Positions 12,164 through 21,693 of a stretch of 64,000 bases of DNA are shown piece by piece. Source of the stretch: Byssothecium circinans (taxonomy: Eukaryota; Ascomycota; Dothideomycetes; Pleosporales; Massarinaceae); NCBI GenBank assembly GCA_010015675.1, contig ML977009.1:250692-314691 (forward strand), written 5' to 3'. The translations under genes and the position numbers were made by a program. Position 1 is the stretch's first letter; every line of letters begins with the position of its first letter. The notes beneath the pieces were generated by a model. It had not been told where the DNA came from. It made no database searches and saw only the letters and a program-made list of their open reading frames with translations.

Positions 12164-12573
12164 ATGGATCCGGCGGTCGGGTCTTTGCTCAACCAGATCG
12201 AGAAGATTGGGTCTGAAGTAGAGGCAGACGCCGGAACGACAAGCAAAGCGCATCGCAGGGAACTCCTTCAAGTCGCACAGAAACTTTGCATCGCCTTGCA
12301 AGAACCCGGCCAACTCGTTGAAGAATTCCTTTTTGGGGTACGTTTTTGGCCTTTCACTGCACCGATGGACACTGATGTGGGTGCGAACAGTCAGCCGATA
12401 ACCTCTTGATCAAAATTGGAGTTGATCTCAAAATCTTCAAGCAGCTCTGTGAATCAAAGGAGCCCGTGACTCTCTCGCAGATTGCAGAGAAAACCAAATG
12501 CGAAGCCGCCTTGTTGGAACGGATTATGAAAGGCCTCACCTCTTTCCCCATAAACGATGTTGGGTTGGCTTAG
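12164..12573 (+). pseudogene. Truncated O-methyltransferase-like gene (N-terminal 118 codons)
   Basis: The start at 12164 has a good context (CACCATGG). Exon 1 (12164-12337) and exon 2 (12391-12573) join by a GTACGT...ACAG intron in phase 0. The product begins MDPAVGSLLNQIEKIGSEVE and contains NLLIKIGVDLKIFKQL, LSQIAEKTKCEAALLERIM and a winged-helix-like segment, which is the N-terminal dimerisation domain found in fungal secondary-metabolism O-methyltransferases. Such proteins are normally about 380-430 residues with a C-terminal SAM-binding domain. Here resemblance stops after LTSFPINDVG and a stop codon follows at 12571. No SAM-binding GxGxG segment is found downstream. The break coincides with the start of an inverted repeat at about 12561, so an insertion probably cut the gene. 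It could also be a deletion junction. Confidence 0.7.
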
Positions 12574-12634
12574 GTGCCTCCATATCTGGAGGGTTTTGCG
12601 TCCGAAAATGGAGGCCTCTAAGCCAGCAATTTCT
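12561..12634. repeat. Short inverted repeat at the break of the methyltransferase gene
   Basis: The left arm GGCTTAGGTGCCTCCAT and the right arm ATGGAGGCCTCTAAGCC are inverted copies with one small mismatch block, separated by about 28 bases that include a second small palindrome (CCTCCATATCTGGAGG). It lies exactly where the methyltransferase similarity ends and where the accessory region begins. It may be the end of the inserted element. Confidence 0.6.
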
Positions 12635-12939
12635 TGGCACCGGGTAGTCTTAGCTCCGCGATCAATCCATGTTCATTACATAATCGTTGTCAGCTATAAG
12701 AAGCTTTCCACTTCCCGGTTTTATTTCACTCTAAACATCTCAACCCTCCCCCCTTTTTTCCGCCTGCTCTCTCCTGTGCACGGTAGATCTGTGCCTACTA
12801 CCCTATTATACCATTCCTTAACGTCAGCACGAAGGCAAGTGTACCCGTATAATGCTCCTAGTCTTTACAATGCTAATGGGAACTTCAACAGGCGTAATTT
12901 TCCATCTTAGATAGATTAACCTGCATTTGTTTAGAATTT

Positions 12940-13230
12940 TTGATGCTATCATTTCTATGGCCTTTCGACGACCTTAAGAACAGCGCTTCTAGAGTTCCCA
13001 AAGCTCAATCTCTCTGTCTTCGCTCTAAAAGGCCACGTCACACCGCCAACGCTTTACTCAGATTAGCGGACGGCATTACAAATTGCAGCCTTCAGCTAAA
13101 CAAGGGCTCGTCGGAGATTGATACTCATGCGACCAACTTCGCCGCCGCAGTAAGGACCCCTAACCCAGTTGCTGCACGAGATGGCTACGAAGCTGCACGC
13201 CGTGTCACACATCAAAACCAATCCAATTAA
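12940..13230 (+). CDS. Small unrecognised open frame upstream of the recombinase relic
   Basis: A 96-codon open frame starting MMLSFLWPFDDLKNSASR, with a basic stretch RSKRPRHTANALLRLADG and a helix-rich remainder ending HQNQSN. It is not mutated by RIP-type stops, unlike the recombinase remains downstream. I know no family for it. It may be a small gene, an exon of a longer gene (an AG acceptor lies upstream), or chance. Its position between the proposed element end and the recombinase gene makes it worth testing. Confidence 0.28.
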   Translation: MMLSFLWPFDDLKNSASRVPKAQSLCLRSKRPRHTANALLRLADGITNCSLQLNKGSSEIDTHATNFAAAVRTPNPVAARDGYEAARRVTHQNQSN

Positions 13231-13779
13231 TAGAATGCCTTATTAGTGTTGATGCCGCTTTTCCCTCGCTGCGCCTTAACGGATCCCGGCGTTGCTAAGC
13301 TCTCTACCTTACTATCTACATCCGGCTCCCGCTGTTCTAGCTCTAACTGCTAACCCTAACTCTAGGCTCAGCTTCACTCTTTAGATCAATCAAAACCTCG
13401 GCGTAATAAACGAGCTCCAACGAATTTGGATATATAGAGTTCGGAACAAGGGACGGCAGTTTCAGTGTAATGCAACTTAGCTAGAACGGCAAATTATGCC
13501 GGCTTAGGTGTGATGTGGATGTGATGCAGATGCAACGTAAAAATAGTCTGCTGCACTAATACGGCATACTAATGTAATAACGAAGGCGTCTAGCTAGGAC
13601 GTATCTTTAGTCTAAGCTACTATTCACTGCGACACGACTAATTAACTAAACACCTCATCTCCGCAGCTCCCCATCCTGCCGCGTTGCACTCGAAGGGAAT
13701 TTTCAATTCACAGCTTGCGAGACTTTCGCCGTCCGTGCTGTACTGAATTGTTGAGCATCTCGCTATGTCATTGCATTGA

Positions 13780-15761
13780 TTTCGTGGTGGCATATTCCGC
13801 TAGGCATTAAAGGGAGCGGCAGGCCGCTAAGCTTAAAGGGCAACGTGAAGGTTCGTTTAGGGACTGTAGGAAAGCATAGAAATCGCAGTCGTCTTTTTGT
13901 TAATGTCTAGCTTCTTGAAAGGCCCTCTTGGCGCTGAACTGCAGTCGGCTCTACTTCAGAGCACAACCGTGTCCTTAGCGTGATTATGTCAGGTACTGAG
14001 AAAGCTAGCAAAGAAGCATGGCCTTACAAAGATAGGTCGAGATAAGGCCTGCATGTATGTCAAAGATCTAGCGCTCGTGCTGCAAACGAACCTAGCCACG
14101 ACTAAAAAGAGATACCTTTACGGACGCTATTAGATACAAGCCTAGCTCTATCTTCAACTAGGTGGTTTTACAGCCAACTAGCCACAGGCTCTTCTTAGTC
14201 TCTGCTATCGGTATATACAGGTCACTCTGCTACGGGATCCGGAGGGCGGTTCTTATTAAGTGTTGCTAGAGTTCACCTTTGAATTCACCAAGGAGTTCCT
14301 TGGTGTTAAAGACATGTACGTTGGTACGCTTTCTATCTGCTAGGCTAAACAAGAATGCTAACTCTTTAAGAAGGAATACCTTTCCTCTCTTTAAAGTTAT
14401 CTACGACGAGACTCTTATCTTTAGTCTACACGTCTTCCTCTTTAGCATACTCTTCTACGACTAGGCGTTTGCAGCCTACAATCTAACTTCTCTAGAGGAA
14501 CTAAGTAGGCTTACTATCTTACTAGGCCGCAACAAGCTACTACTACGCCTTAATGGGGCCTTGGACGATACTCCCGTGTTTCATAAAGTAGTACAGACTC
14601 TATATAGTTAGGCTATTTCACCTATAGAGCCTCTTCCCTACTCTACTTTACTACTATAGATCTGAACACTAGAGGAAATTATAGGGTTTACGTAGGTAAC
14701 CCGTCCCTATTTACTAAGATATGCAGTAGGGAAGGCGTTTAATGAGAACAGTAAGTTCTGCGAGCTGTCGTATGCAAGGTGTAGGAGTAACGTAGTACGC
14801 AGGTAACGTTAGTGAAGCCATGTAGAACCTAATAATAAGGCACGCAAGCATATTAATGTTCTTAAAGCACTACCTTTTACGCCGCGTTACGGTTAACACG
14901 CAGGCTGTTATGCGAGGCATCTAGCCCTAGACGGCGCTAATGTGGGCGGCCTATACTATAAGCCGTTTAATTAATCGTTGGCGGCTACGGCGACTTACCC
15001 TAGAATAGACTATATTAGTAAACGATGATCCTACCGTTCATTCCCTACTTAACTAATGAAAGCGTCTTAAACGTACCCTTCCCAACGCAACTAAGCATCT
15101 AAAGTACAAAGCGCTTACTAGCAAGATTAACTAGGCAAAGCAGTGGTGCTGGCATAGCCTTCTTTGGGAAGTTTAGGGACGCTAGAAGTATGAACAGCTA
15201 GTGCGCGATATTGAGCGGCAGCTTGCTGGCTTTAGCGTTAACGTGGAGGATTAACTTGAAGTAGCACCTTATATGCTGCCTTAGGTATAGTAGGAGTTAG
15301 TTAGCGCTATCTCTACTTATCTAAGACTTACGCTAGATAAAGAGCTTGGCCAGTAGAACACGGCCATCTATGCCGTTATGCGATATTATGCGATTAAGGA
15401 AGGCAGAATGCGCCTATCTTAGACGTAACACTCGAGATATCGCATCAAGCCACCTAGCAAGAACGAAGACGAAGCTTAGCTAGATCTGAACGAAAAAGTG
15501 CTAGAAGTAGCTAAGGTAGCAGTATATAAAGAGAGAATGCTAATAATATATTTCCTTTACCTTAGCAACTAACGTCTACGTATGGACGTACGCACATACT
15601 CATTCTATACCTTAGGAGATCTTAGCAAACATTTCAGAAGGAAGCACCTGCAACAAATTAAGGAAGGGGATCAGCTTAGCTGCGATCTCTGCTAGGTGTG
15701 TCTTGATAGCAGAATGCACTTGCAGCGACATGCGCTTGATGTTTATAGTACCGTCTTATAA
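13780..15761 (+). pseudogene. RIP-degraded DUF3435 tyrosine recombinase (Starship captain-like)
   Basis: Conceptual reading shows a DUF3435 ('FluG domain') protein broken by stops at former Gln/Trp codons. Recognisable blocks in order: CMYVKDLALVLQTNL near 14053, LLRDPEGGS and LEFTFEFTKEFLGVKD (14230-14313), VIYDETLIFSLHVFLF (about 14396-14443), SLEELSRLTILLGRN (about 14490-14535), TRPYLLRYAVGKAFNEN (about 14700-14750), SEAM..L..RHAS..FLKHYLLRRVTVNTQAV, and a C-terminal zinc-finger-like block C-x2-C...H-x5-H (15670-15740). Two spliceosomal introns can be placed exactly: 14316-14370 and 14751-14802, both restoring frame. Candidate catalytic Arg, His and Tyr codons are at 14717, 14841 and 14871. 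The gene reads inward from the proposed element end about 1.2 kb upstream. The start is uncertain because another frame change lies near 13870-13990. DUF3435 proteins are the recombinases that mobilise Starship elements; that this copy served as a captain is inference. Confidence 0.85.
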
Positions 15762-16876
15762 GTATACGTATTAGTATAGGAGATTTTGTAGCTTTAAAAT
15801 TAAGACGTAAAAATAAGTTAGAGGTAAGCTTTTTTTATTTATATAAGTCTAGGAATTCTTCTTTTAGCTGCATTGCCAGCCAACAATAGACTGAAATTAA
15901 TAATAGAATAAAGATATAAGGTCTTACTAAAATTGTAAGTCTATCTAGTTATTTTCTTAAGGTAGCAGAGTACCCTACTTCTAGGTAAGAAAGGTCGCCT
16001 CCTACCTCTTTCATTAATGCCTTAGTAGCGTTTTCCTAACATTATCTTCTAGCCTTAGACGGCACAGCCCTTTAGTTCTATCGTTTAAGGCGACCCATAT
16101 ACGTGGCGCTGGCAGGATTTGAAATGTAGTTAGATCTACTATCGCTGCACTAGAGTAGCAGGGTCCATCTAATTAGAGTAGCAGTAGCAGGGCAACAAAA
16201 GCTTCTAAAAGACATGTCTAAAATATTCCTAAACAGGTAGATGAGCAGAATAATAAGTATGAATTACCAATTACCGAGCGCCCTTAGACAAAGAGTGAAC
16301 AGGATATAGCACATCTACTATGTGCATTCCACGAAGGATAATATGTCTGAATTCGGGATTTCTGTTCCTAATTTTAGTTTAAAGATGTGGCTGCGATATT
16401 CCACCTAACCTGTACGTTGTTAACTTTCGCGACCCCCATCTATGATGTGCAACGCGCTCTAGATCCATTAACTGCATGTATTTCTCTTTCCTTGGGCGTA
16501 TCTTCTTAATTAATCAAGATTCAATTAATCTAAAAGGGTATTATGTCATGAGAGCCGCATTAGTACCAGATAAAGAGGATCGTCCGATTGAGAATGATGT
16601 CACGCACATCAACGGTTTTTTCTAGTAGCCGGTATCTGCCTGTAGCGCTATCTTCCCCGTAAGACGGCGTCTATAGATATGATAAAGCCACATAGTTGTC
16701 GACTCCCAAACACGGTGTGAGCCAGATCTCTGCAGTCCTTCCTCGTCCGCGTCGGGGTGGGCGTCCTCCAGCGGCAGGCTCGGTGGGGAGAAAACATCTC
16801 AAGTTCCTTTAGAACTCAAGTAACTTGTTGTTTAGTTTCTATTGTAAAAAGGCTATGTAGAGGCTCTAAACGCACC
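15762..16876. other. AT-rich, RIP-affected spacer
   Basis: Dense in TA dinucleotides and TAG/TAA triplets. I see no gene or clear repeat structure. The last 250 bases become less AT-rich towards the NLR gene. Confidence 0.5.
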
Positions 16877-19790
16877 CTACTTTTGCAGCAGCGTCGCCAT
16901 CTCTTTGTGGCCTCCAGCTAAAGCCGCCTGGAGTGCGTTGCCGTATGCTCCACCCTGGGCGTTGACGTCGGCCCCCTTGTCTAGCAGCAGCGTCGCNNNN
17001 NNNNNNNNNNNNNNNNNNNNNNNNNNNNNNNNNNNNNNNNNNNNNNNNNNNNNNNNNNNNNNNNNNNNNNNNNNNNNNNNNNNNNNNNNNNNNNNNNNNN
17101 NNNNNNNNNNNNNNNNNNNNNNNNNNNNNNNNNNNNNNNNNNNNNNNNNNNNNNNNNNNNNNNNNNNNNNNNNNNNNNNNNNNNNNNNNNNNNNNNNNNN
17201 NNNNNNNNNNNNNNNNNNNNNNNNNNNNNNNNNNNNNNNNNNNNNNNNNNNNNNNNNNNNNNNNNNNNNNNNNNNNNNNNNNNNNNNNNNNNNNNNNNNN
17301 NNNNNNNNNNNNNNNNNNNNNNNNNNNNNNNNNNNNNNNNNNNNNNNNNNNNNNNNNNNNNNNNNNNNNNNNNNNNNNNNNNNNNNNNNNNNNNNNNNNN
17401 NNNNNNNNNNNNNNNNNNNNNNNNNNNNNNNNNNNNNNNNNNNNNNNNNNNNNNNNNNNNNNNNNNNNNNNNNNNNNNNNNNNNNNNAGCTGAAGCCGCC
17501 TGGAGTGCGTTGCCGTAGTATCCACCCTGCGCGTTGACGTTGGCGCCCTTGTCTAGCAGCAGCGTCGCCGTCTCTTTGTGGCCTCCAGCTAAAGCCGCCT
17601 GGAGTGCGTTGCCAGAGTCTCCACCCTGCGCGTTGACGTCGGCGCCCTTGTCTAGCAGCAATGCGACTACCGCCTTGTTTCCCTGTTCCGCTGCTATGTA
17701 CAGCAGACTCTGGTTGTCTTTACCTTTGCTATTGACAAAGGCAGGATCCGAATCAAGTAACCATCTCATAGCCCTCTCACAGTCGTTCTTGGAAGCCCAC
17801 CACAACACAGTCCTGTCTCTCGAATCTTTCGAATCAATTCCCAGCTTTCCTGATCTTAATAACAGTGTAAGAACTCCATCGTGCCCAAGCTCTGCGGCAT
17901 TCAAGAGAAGATTTTTTGACTTCGAGTAGACATAGCCACGTCTTGCAGTGCGCTGAGCCGGCTTATGCTGGGGCTGTTGATCGTCTGATGCAGCAGCAGG
18001 GCTGCTATCAGCTCGTCGAATCTCAATGGAGTCCATACACACCTTAAGAGCCTTTTCGCTGCTCAAAGCAGCCGCGGCGAAAAGAGGACAACCGTACGAC
18101 TCTGCCTCCACGTCTAAACAGCGGCTGACGGAGCCGATGACACTGATGAGGTTCGCCGCATCCAACTCGGCCAGAATATACAGAAGACTCACATTATCTT
18201 TGTGTCTGCGCACCTCGTGCTTCTTAAACAGGTTGTCGAGCTTGACCCATCGAGGAAGCGGGAAGCTGTCAAGAAAGTCCGCCTGGGAGATGCCTCCACC
18301 TTCTGCGGTGTCCGCATGATACAGCATATTGCGAACAGCATACTCCAGAAAAGGAAATGTTTTGGTTGCTAAATTGCGCAAGCTTGCTGCTTGTTGTGAG
18401 GATGCTTTTGGTAGGTCATCGGGGATCCTCAAGGGTGTGGCGACGTCGACGCTGATGTAGTTAAGACAGCACTGCTTCAGTCGTTCGTGGCTCTGGCCCT
18501 GGAAGTTGCTTCTGAACTCGGGCCAGATCTTGCCGAGGCCATTCTCCTTGAGAAGGAAGTCTCTCACCGACTCGTGTATGAACTGGGCTTTCGGTTCCTT
18601 GGACACTGTGATCTCGGCGAGCCCTTTCAAAGAGCTGAGGATGAACAGTTTGATTACGTCCTTGGTTATATCCTCTGGATCCCATTCTGTGTCCGCCCCA
18701 GGATCGGTGCCCGCGTAAATGGCGTGGTACAGCTGTTCCGGACTCAACGGCTGCTTCGCGAAGAGCACCCATTGGATACACAGGACCAGCTTGTCTTTGT
18801 CATGTGAGTCGCGCGTTAGGATATCGCGGAAGAGCTCGTGTAGGTCGCCAGGGATCTCCTGCAACTTCTGTCGGAGCGTGTGGATCTTGCCACGATCTGA
18901 CTCTTTGTTCAAGATGCTGACTACGAGTACAACCCACAAGAAGATCCCTGACGCCTTCTCTTGAAGCTCGGCTCGGACCCGCTGTGCGATCTTGCTCTTC
19001 CCAATCTTCAGCTCAGTCTCAACGTAGTTGGTGATGTCTTGCGAGTGTCCCTCTTGCCCCTCCAGCACGAGCTCTAACCCATTGCGGATTGTGATGTGCG
19101 GATAGTGCCTGCTTGAGAAGCAGACCTGGAAGCGGATGCCGTTTGACACAGCTAGATCGCCAATGTGCTCGAAGAACTGGATCATGTCCCGAACCTGCTC
19201 TTCTTCGCATTCGTCAAGCGCGTCGATGAGACATACGACAGACGAATTTCCTAATCTCTGCATGGCTTGCTCTAATAGTGTTTTTAGTGATTCGACGTTC
19301 CATTGCCGGACTGTGCTGAAGCTTGATGTTGAGAGGCTAAGCGAATCAAAGACGCTCTGGAGCGCTGGAAGACGCTCCAGGAGCTGCAGTAGCAGCGAGC
19401 GGTATGTCCCGATAGTAGACTTCTCTATGTCTTCGCCACGTGCGTTGAAGAAGAAAGAGAGGACAGTGCAGCCCTTCATTGTCTTATGTGCATTGACCAA
19501 CGCGAACTTCATCAATGTCGACTTTCCTGTCCCGGCCTTTCCCTTGATCCATAGGAAACCATGATGCTCCCCTATCTTGGTCGTATCGAGCCAGTTGAGG
19601 TAGTGCTCACTCTTCAGGAGCCATCTGCACGTCTTGGCGTGGGCACTCTTGATTGTCATCTGGCGGTCATTAATTCGCTCAAATCTTAGAGAATCTAATA
19701 GACTCTGCCTTTGTTCATCGTTCAGCAGTATTCTTGAGGGTTCCCGGGAGTGGATAGAGACTGGCATAGTAAGAACAGGTCGTGTCTGCA
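16877..19790 (-). CDS. NACHT and ankyrin part of an NLR protein (interrupted by an assembly gap)
   Basis: Fungal NOD-like receptor core. The NACHT NTPase carries a P-loop GKAGTGKSTL at about residues 84-93 and a Walker B LIDALDECEE at about 188-197, followed by FSSRHYPHI. The middle part is the helical NACHT-associated region. The C-terminus is ankyrin repeats: first divergent copies (LLLNAAELGHDGVLTLLLRSGKLG), then near-identical 33-codon copies (GGHKETATLLLDKGA, NALQAA). The chain ends ATLLQK with stop TAG at 16879-16877. There is no RIP damage, in contrast to both flanks. The reading frame is maintained on both sides of the N run if its true length is a multiple of three. The open frame has no ATG until 19767, and a splice acceptor at 19791 (CCCAAG) would join it to the phosphorylase-like part upstream, giving one PNP-NACHT-ankyrin gene. 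Such proteins act in heterokaryon incompatibility and immunity-like recognition. Confidence 0.88.
16997..17487. other. Assembly gap of 491 Ns inside the ankyrin repeats
   Basis: The run of Ns starts and ends inside copies of the same 99-bp ankyrin repeat, so it marks collapsed near-identical repeats. From the phase of the repeats on both sides the true missing length should be 18 + 99n bases; n = 5 gives 513, close to the stated 491, which itself would break the frame. Confidence 0.9.
17488..17690 (-). repeat. Near-identical 99-bp ankyrin-coding tandem repeats
   Basis: Two copies are visible here and another at 16880-16996 on the far side of the gap, differing at only a few bases (for example the GGYYGN and GGDSGN variants). 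The repeat unit is 33 codons, one ankyrin module. High identity among repeats is characteristic of fungal NLR receptors whose ligand-binding repeats evolve by concerted exchange. Confidence 0.85.
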
Positions 19791-19890
19791 CTTGGGCACA
19801 ATTGAGCTACGTACGCGTGACAGTCTGCTGCCTGTCTGGTTCAGCAGGGTTTCCGTGGGGGAGTGTCACTCAGGGACATGAATGACTTAC

Positions 19891-21013
19891 TCTGCAAAAC
19901 CACTCTCTGAGCTACCGGAAATGTCGGTCTTTGTGCGCTTGTGGGAAGCGTGATTAGGAGATGATGACTAAAGGCAACGTTCTATCACCGTGTCAGTTCG
20001 AATGCATCCTTGATAGCAATACCATTAATGAACTGACTGCTTGCGCCGTTCATGGCATCCTCTGCACGGCGTGTGTTCATCACCTCTGCTGCCGGTATCA
20101 CCGATAACAACTCCTTCGCATACGCTGCTGCCGTCCCTGCCGCGTGAGACTGCCACTTGTAGTTCTTGTGTGTGTCGGCGTAGTCGGAGATCCCGCGAAT
20201 GACAAGGCATGGGAAGCTGTGCATCAGCCCCGCTGCCTCCATCTCAAAGCACAACACCCCACCAAGCTCCGCGCTGACTCTATCCCTCTCAGCAGCATCC
20301 TTCATCACCTGATTGCCAGACGCAATCGTGCCGTAGTGTACCGTCACCTCTGCTCCGCTCTCGCGTTCTGGTCGTGGTTGTCGACTCTCAACGCTACACT
20401 GGTCGCACGTGGCGCCGTGTTCGTGATTGTAGGCTGCCTCGAACAGGACATCGGGCCCTGCCCTAAGGCGCTGGAAGGTAGGAATGCGCTCGAGTGTAGA
20501 TAGGTGTTCGGACAGCGTGCTCTTGCGCATTATTGCATTTGCCTGTACAGTGCTTACAGCGCTGAGCAGTATCTGAGGCGGGGAGTTCAGCGATCCAACC
20601 CGCTCAAGCCCGTTTGGCGTTGTTCTCCCAAAGTCGTACTGTACCACTCCGCCGAAGTTCCACTGCGGCTGGCTCACCACCACGTCCCCAAGTCGAATGT
20701 CTGCCTCTGCGCTGGGAACTCCTCCGCCGATGCCGACCATCAGCCCAAATCGGATGCCCTTGAATGCTGTCCGCATCTGCGTCGCCACAGCTGCGGCTGG
20801 GTTGGTTCCAATGTGGCCCGCTGGAAGGCATACGATCACGACGTTGTGGCCTGCAACCGATCCCATGCAGTATACGTTCTCGTCGTTATCACCGACTTCG
20901 CGAATGGCGTTTTCGTGCTCCTCGTCGAGCATCGCCTTGGCCGCTGCCAGCTCGACAGGCAGCGCGCACACCCATCCTACCGTGTAGTCTTCGCGGCGTA
21001 GTCGGCGCGGCAT
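19891..21013 (-). CDS. Nucleoside phosphorylase-like (PNP_UDP_1) N-terminal domain of the NLR
   Basis: Starts at 21013 (MPRRLRREDYTVGWVCALPVE), the usual opening of fungal PNP-type NLR proteins. Further motifs are AGHIGTNPAAAVATQM (about 65-80), VGIGGGVP (93-100), DIRLGDVVVS, CFEMEAAGLM and VIRGISDYADTHKN, which form the phosphorylase nucleoside and phosphate pocket. As an isolated frame it ends after AFELTR at 19985. I prefer a spliced model: donor at 19988 (GTGATA), intron to 19938, a 47-bp exon 19937-19891, donor GTAAGT at 19890, acceptor at 19791, then the NACHT frame. This model keeps phase through both junctions. The domain probably acts as the effector or sensing module of the receptor rather than in metabolism. 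If the introns are not used, it is a separate 342-residue gene. Confidence 0.85.
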
Positions 21014-21334
21014 TCGGGGTGATTACGAGGTGGGAGGAGGGATGGACGTATGCCTGTTGGGAGTCGATGCATGCGGAAAGGAGGGATTGATCATAGTCTG
21101 GCAGCAGCAGCGCTTTCGACATCTGTTGTCGCTCAGCCTCAGCCTTGTGGCCGACGCTGCAGCCTGTCGCCTACTCGCCCCACGCGCCAAGTCGTAGACT
21201 TGGCCCTACCCAGACCAACGGACAACCCCACTCCAACGTACAATTGTATAGCGACGCGGTCTTTGACCGGTCTAAACGCAGCACCAACGCATAGTAATAG
21301 AGGTGAAATTTGAGGCAGTGATTGTACGTATTGG

Positions 21335-21691
21335 TCTACTATCGTGGCTCGTTTTCTAGAGTTGTTAGCTGCCTTTGTGAGGCTTCAGCAGCCTCTTGGG
21401 CAGCCTTTTTGAAGTCGCGAGCCGCCTTGCGACCAGCTACCTTTGCCTCTTGCTCAACGCGCGCGTCCACTGCTGCTCTTGCCTTTGCGACAGTAATAAC
21501 GCCTCCCTTTTATACTACTTTCCCACTGTTGTTTTGGCGCTTCAGGCGGGCGGATACAGCTGCTTGCATGGCTGAAAGGTCACTCTCTGCAAGCTCTTTA
21601 GCAGAGGCAAAAGTAGAGGACGCCTTCATGTATTTAACAGTTATTGTGAAGTCTAAATTGCCTACTAATATACGCGTACGCATGTGGCTCT
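21335..21691 (-). pseudogene. 3' part of an outer pogo/Fot transposase split by a nested insertion
   Basis: Minus-strand translation gives a Lys/Ala/Glu-rich tail (KARAAVDARVEQEAKVAGRK) with one internal stop, typical of the C-terminal part of pogo-type transposases. It ends at the TA that begins the inserted element at 21694. The 5' part of the same gene resumes at 23796, on the far side of the insertion. Confidence 0.65.
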
Positions 21692-21693
21692 TA

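Noticed and set aside
19985..21122. Plus-strand frames across the phosphorylase-like gene
   Set aside because: Antisense shadows of a clear PNP domain on the minus strand.
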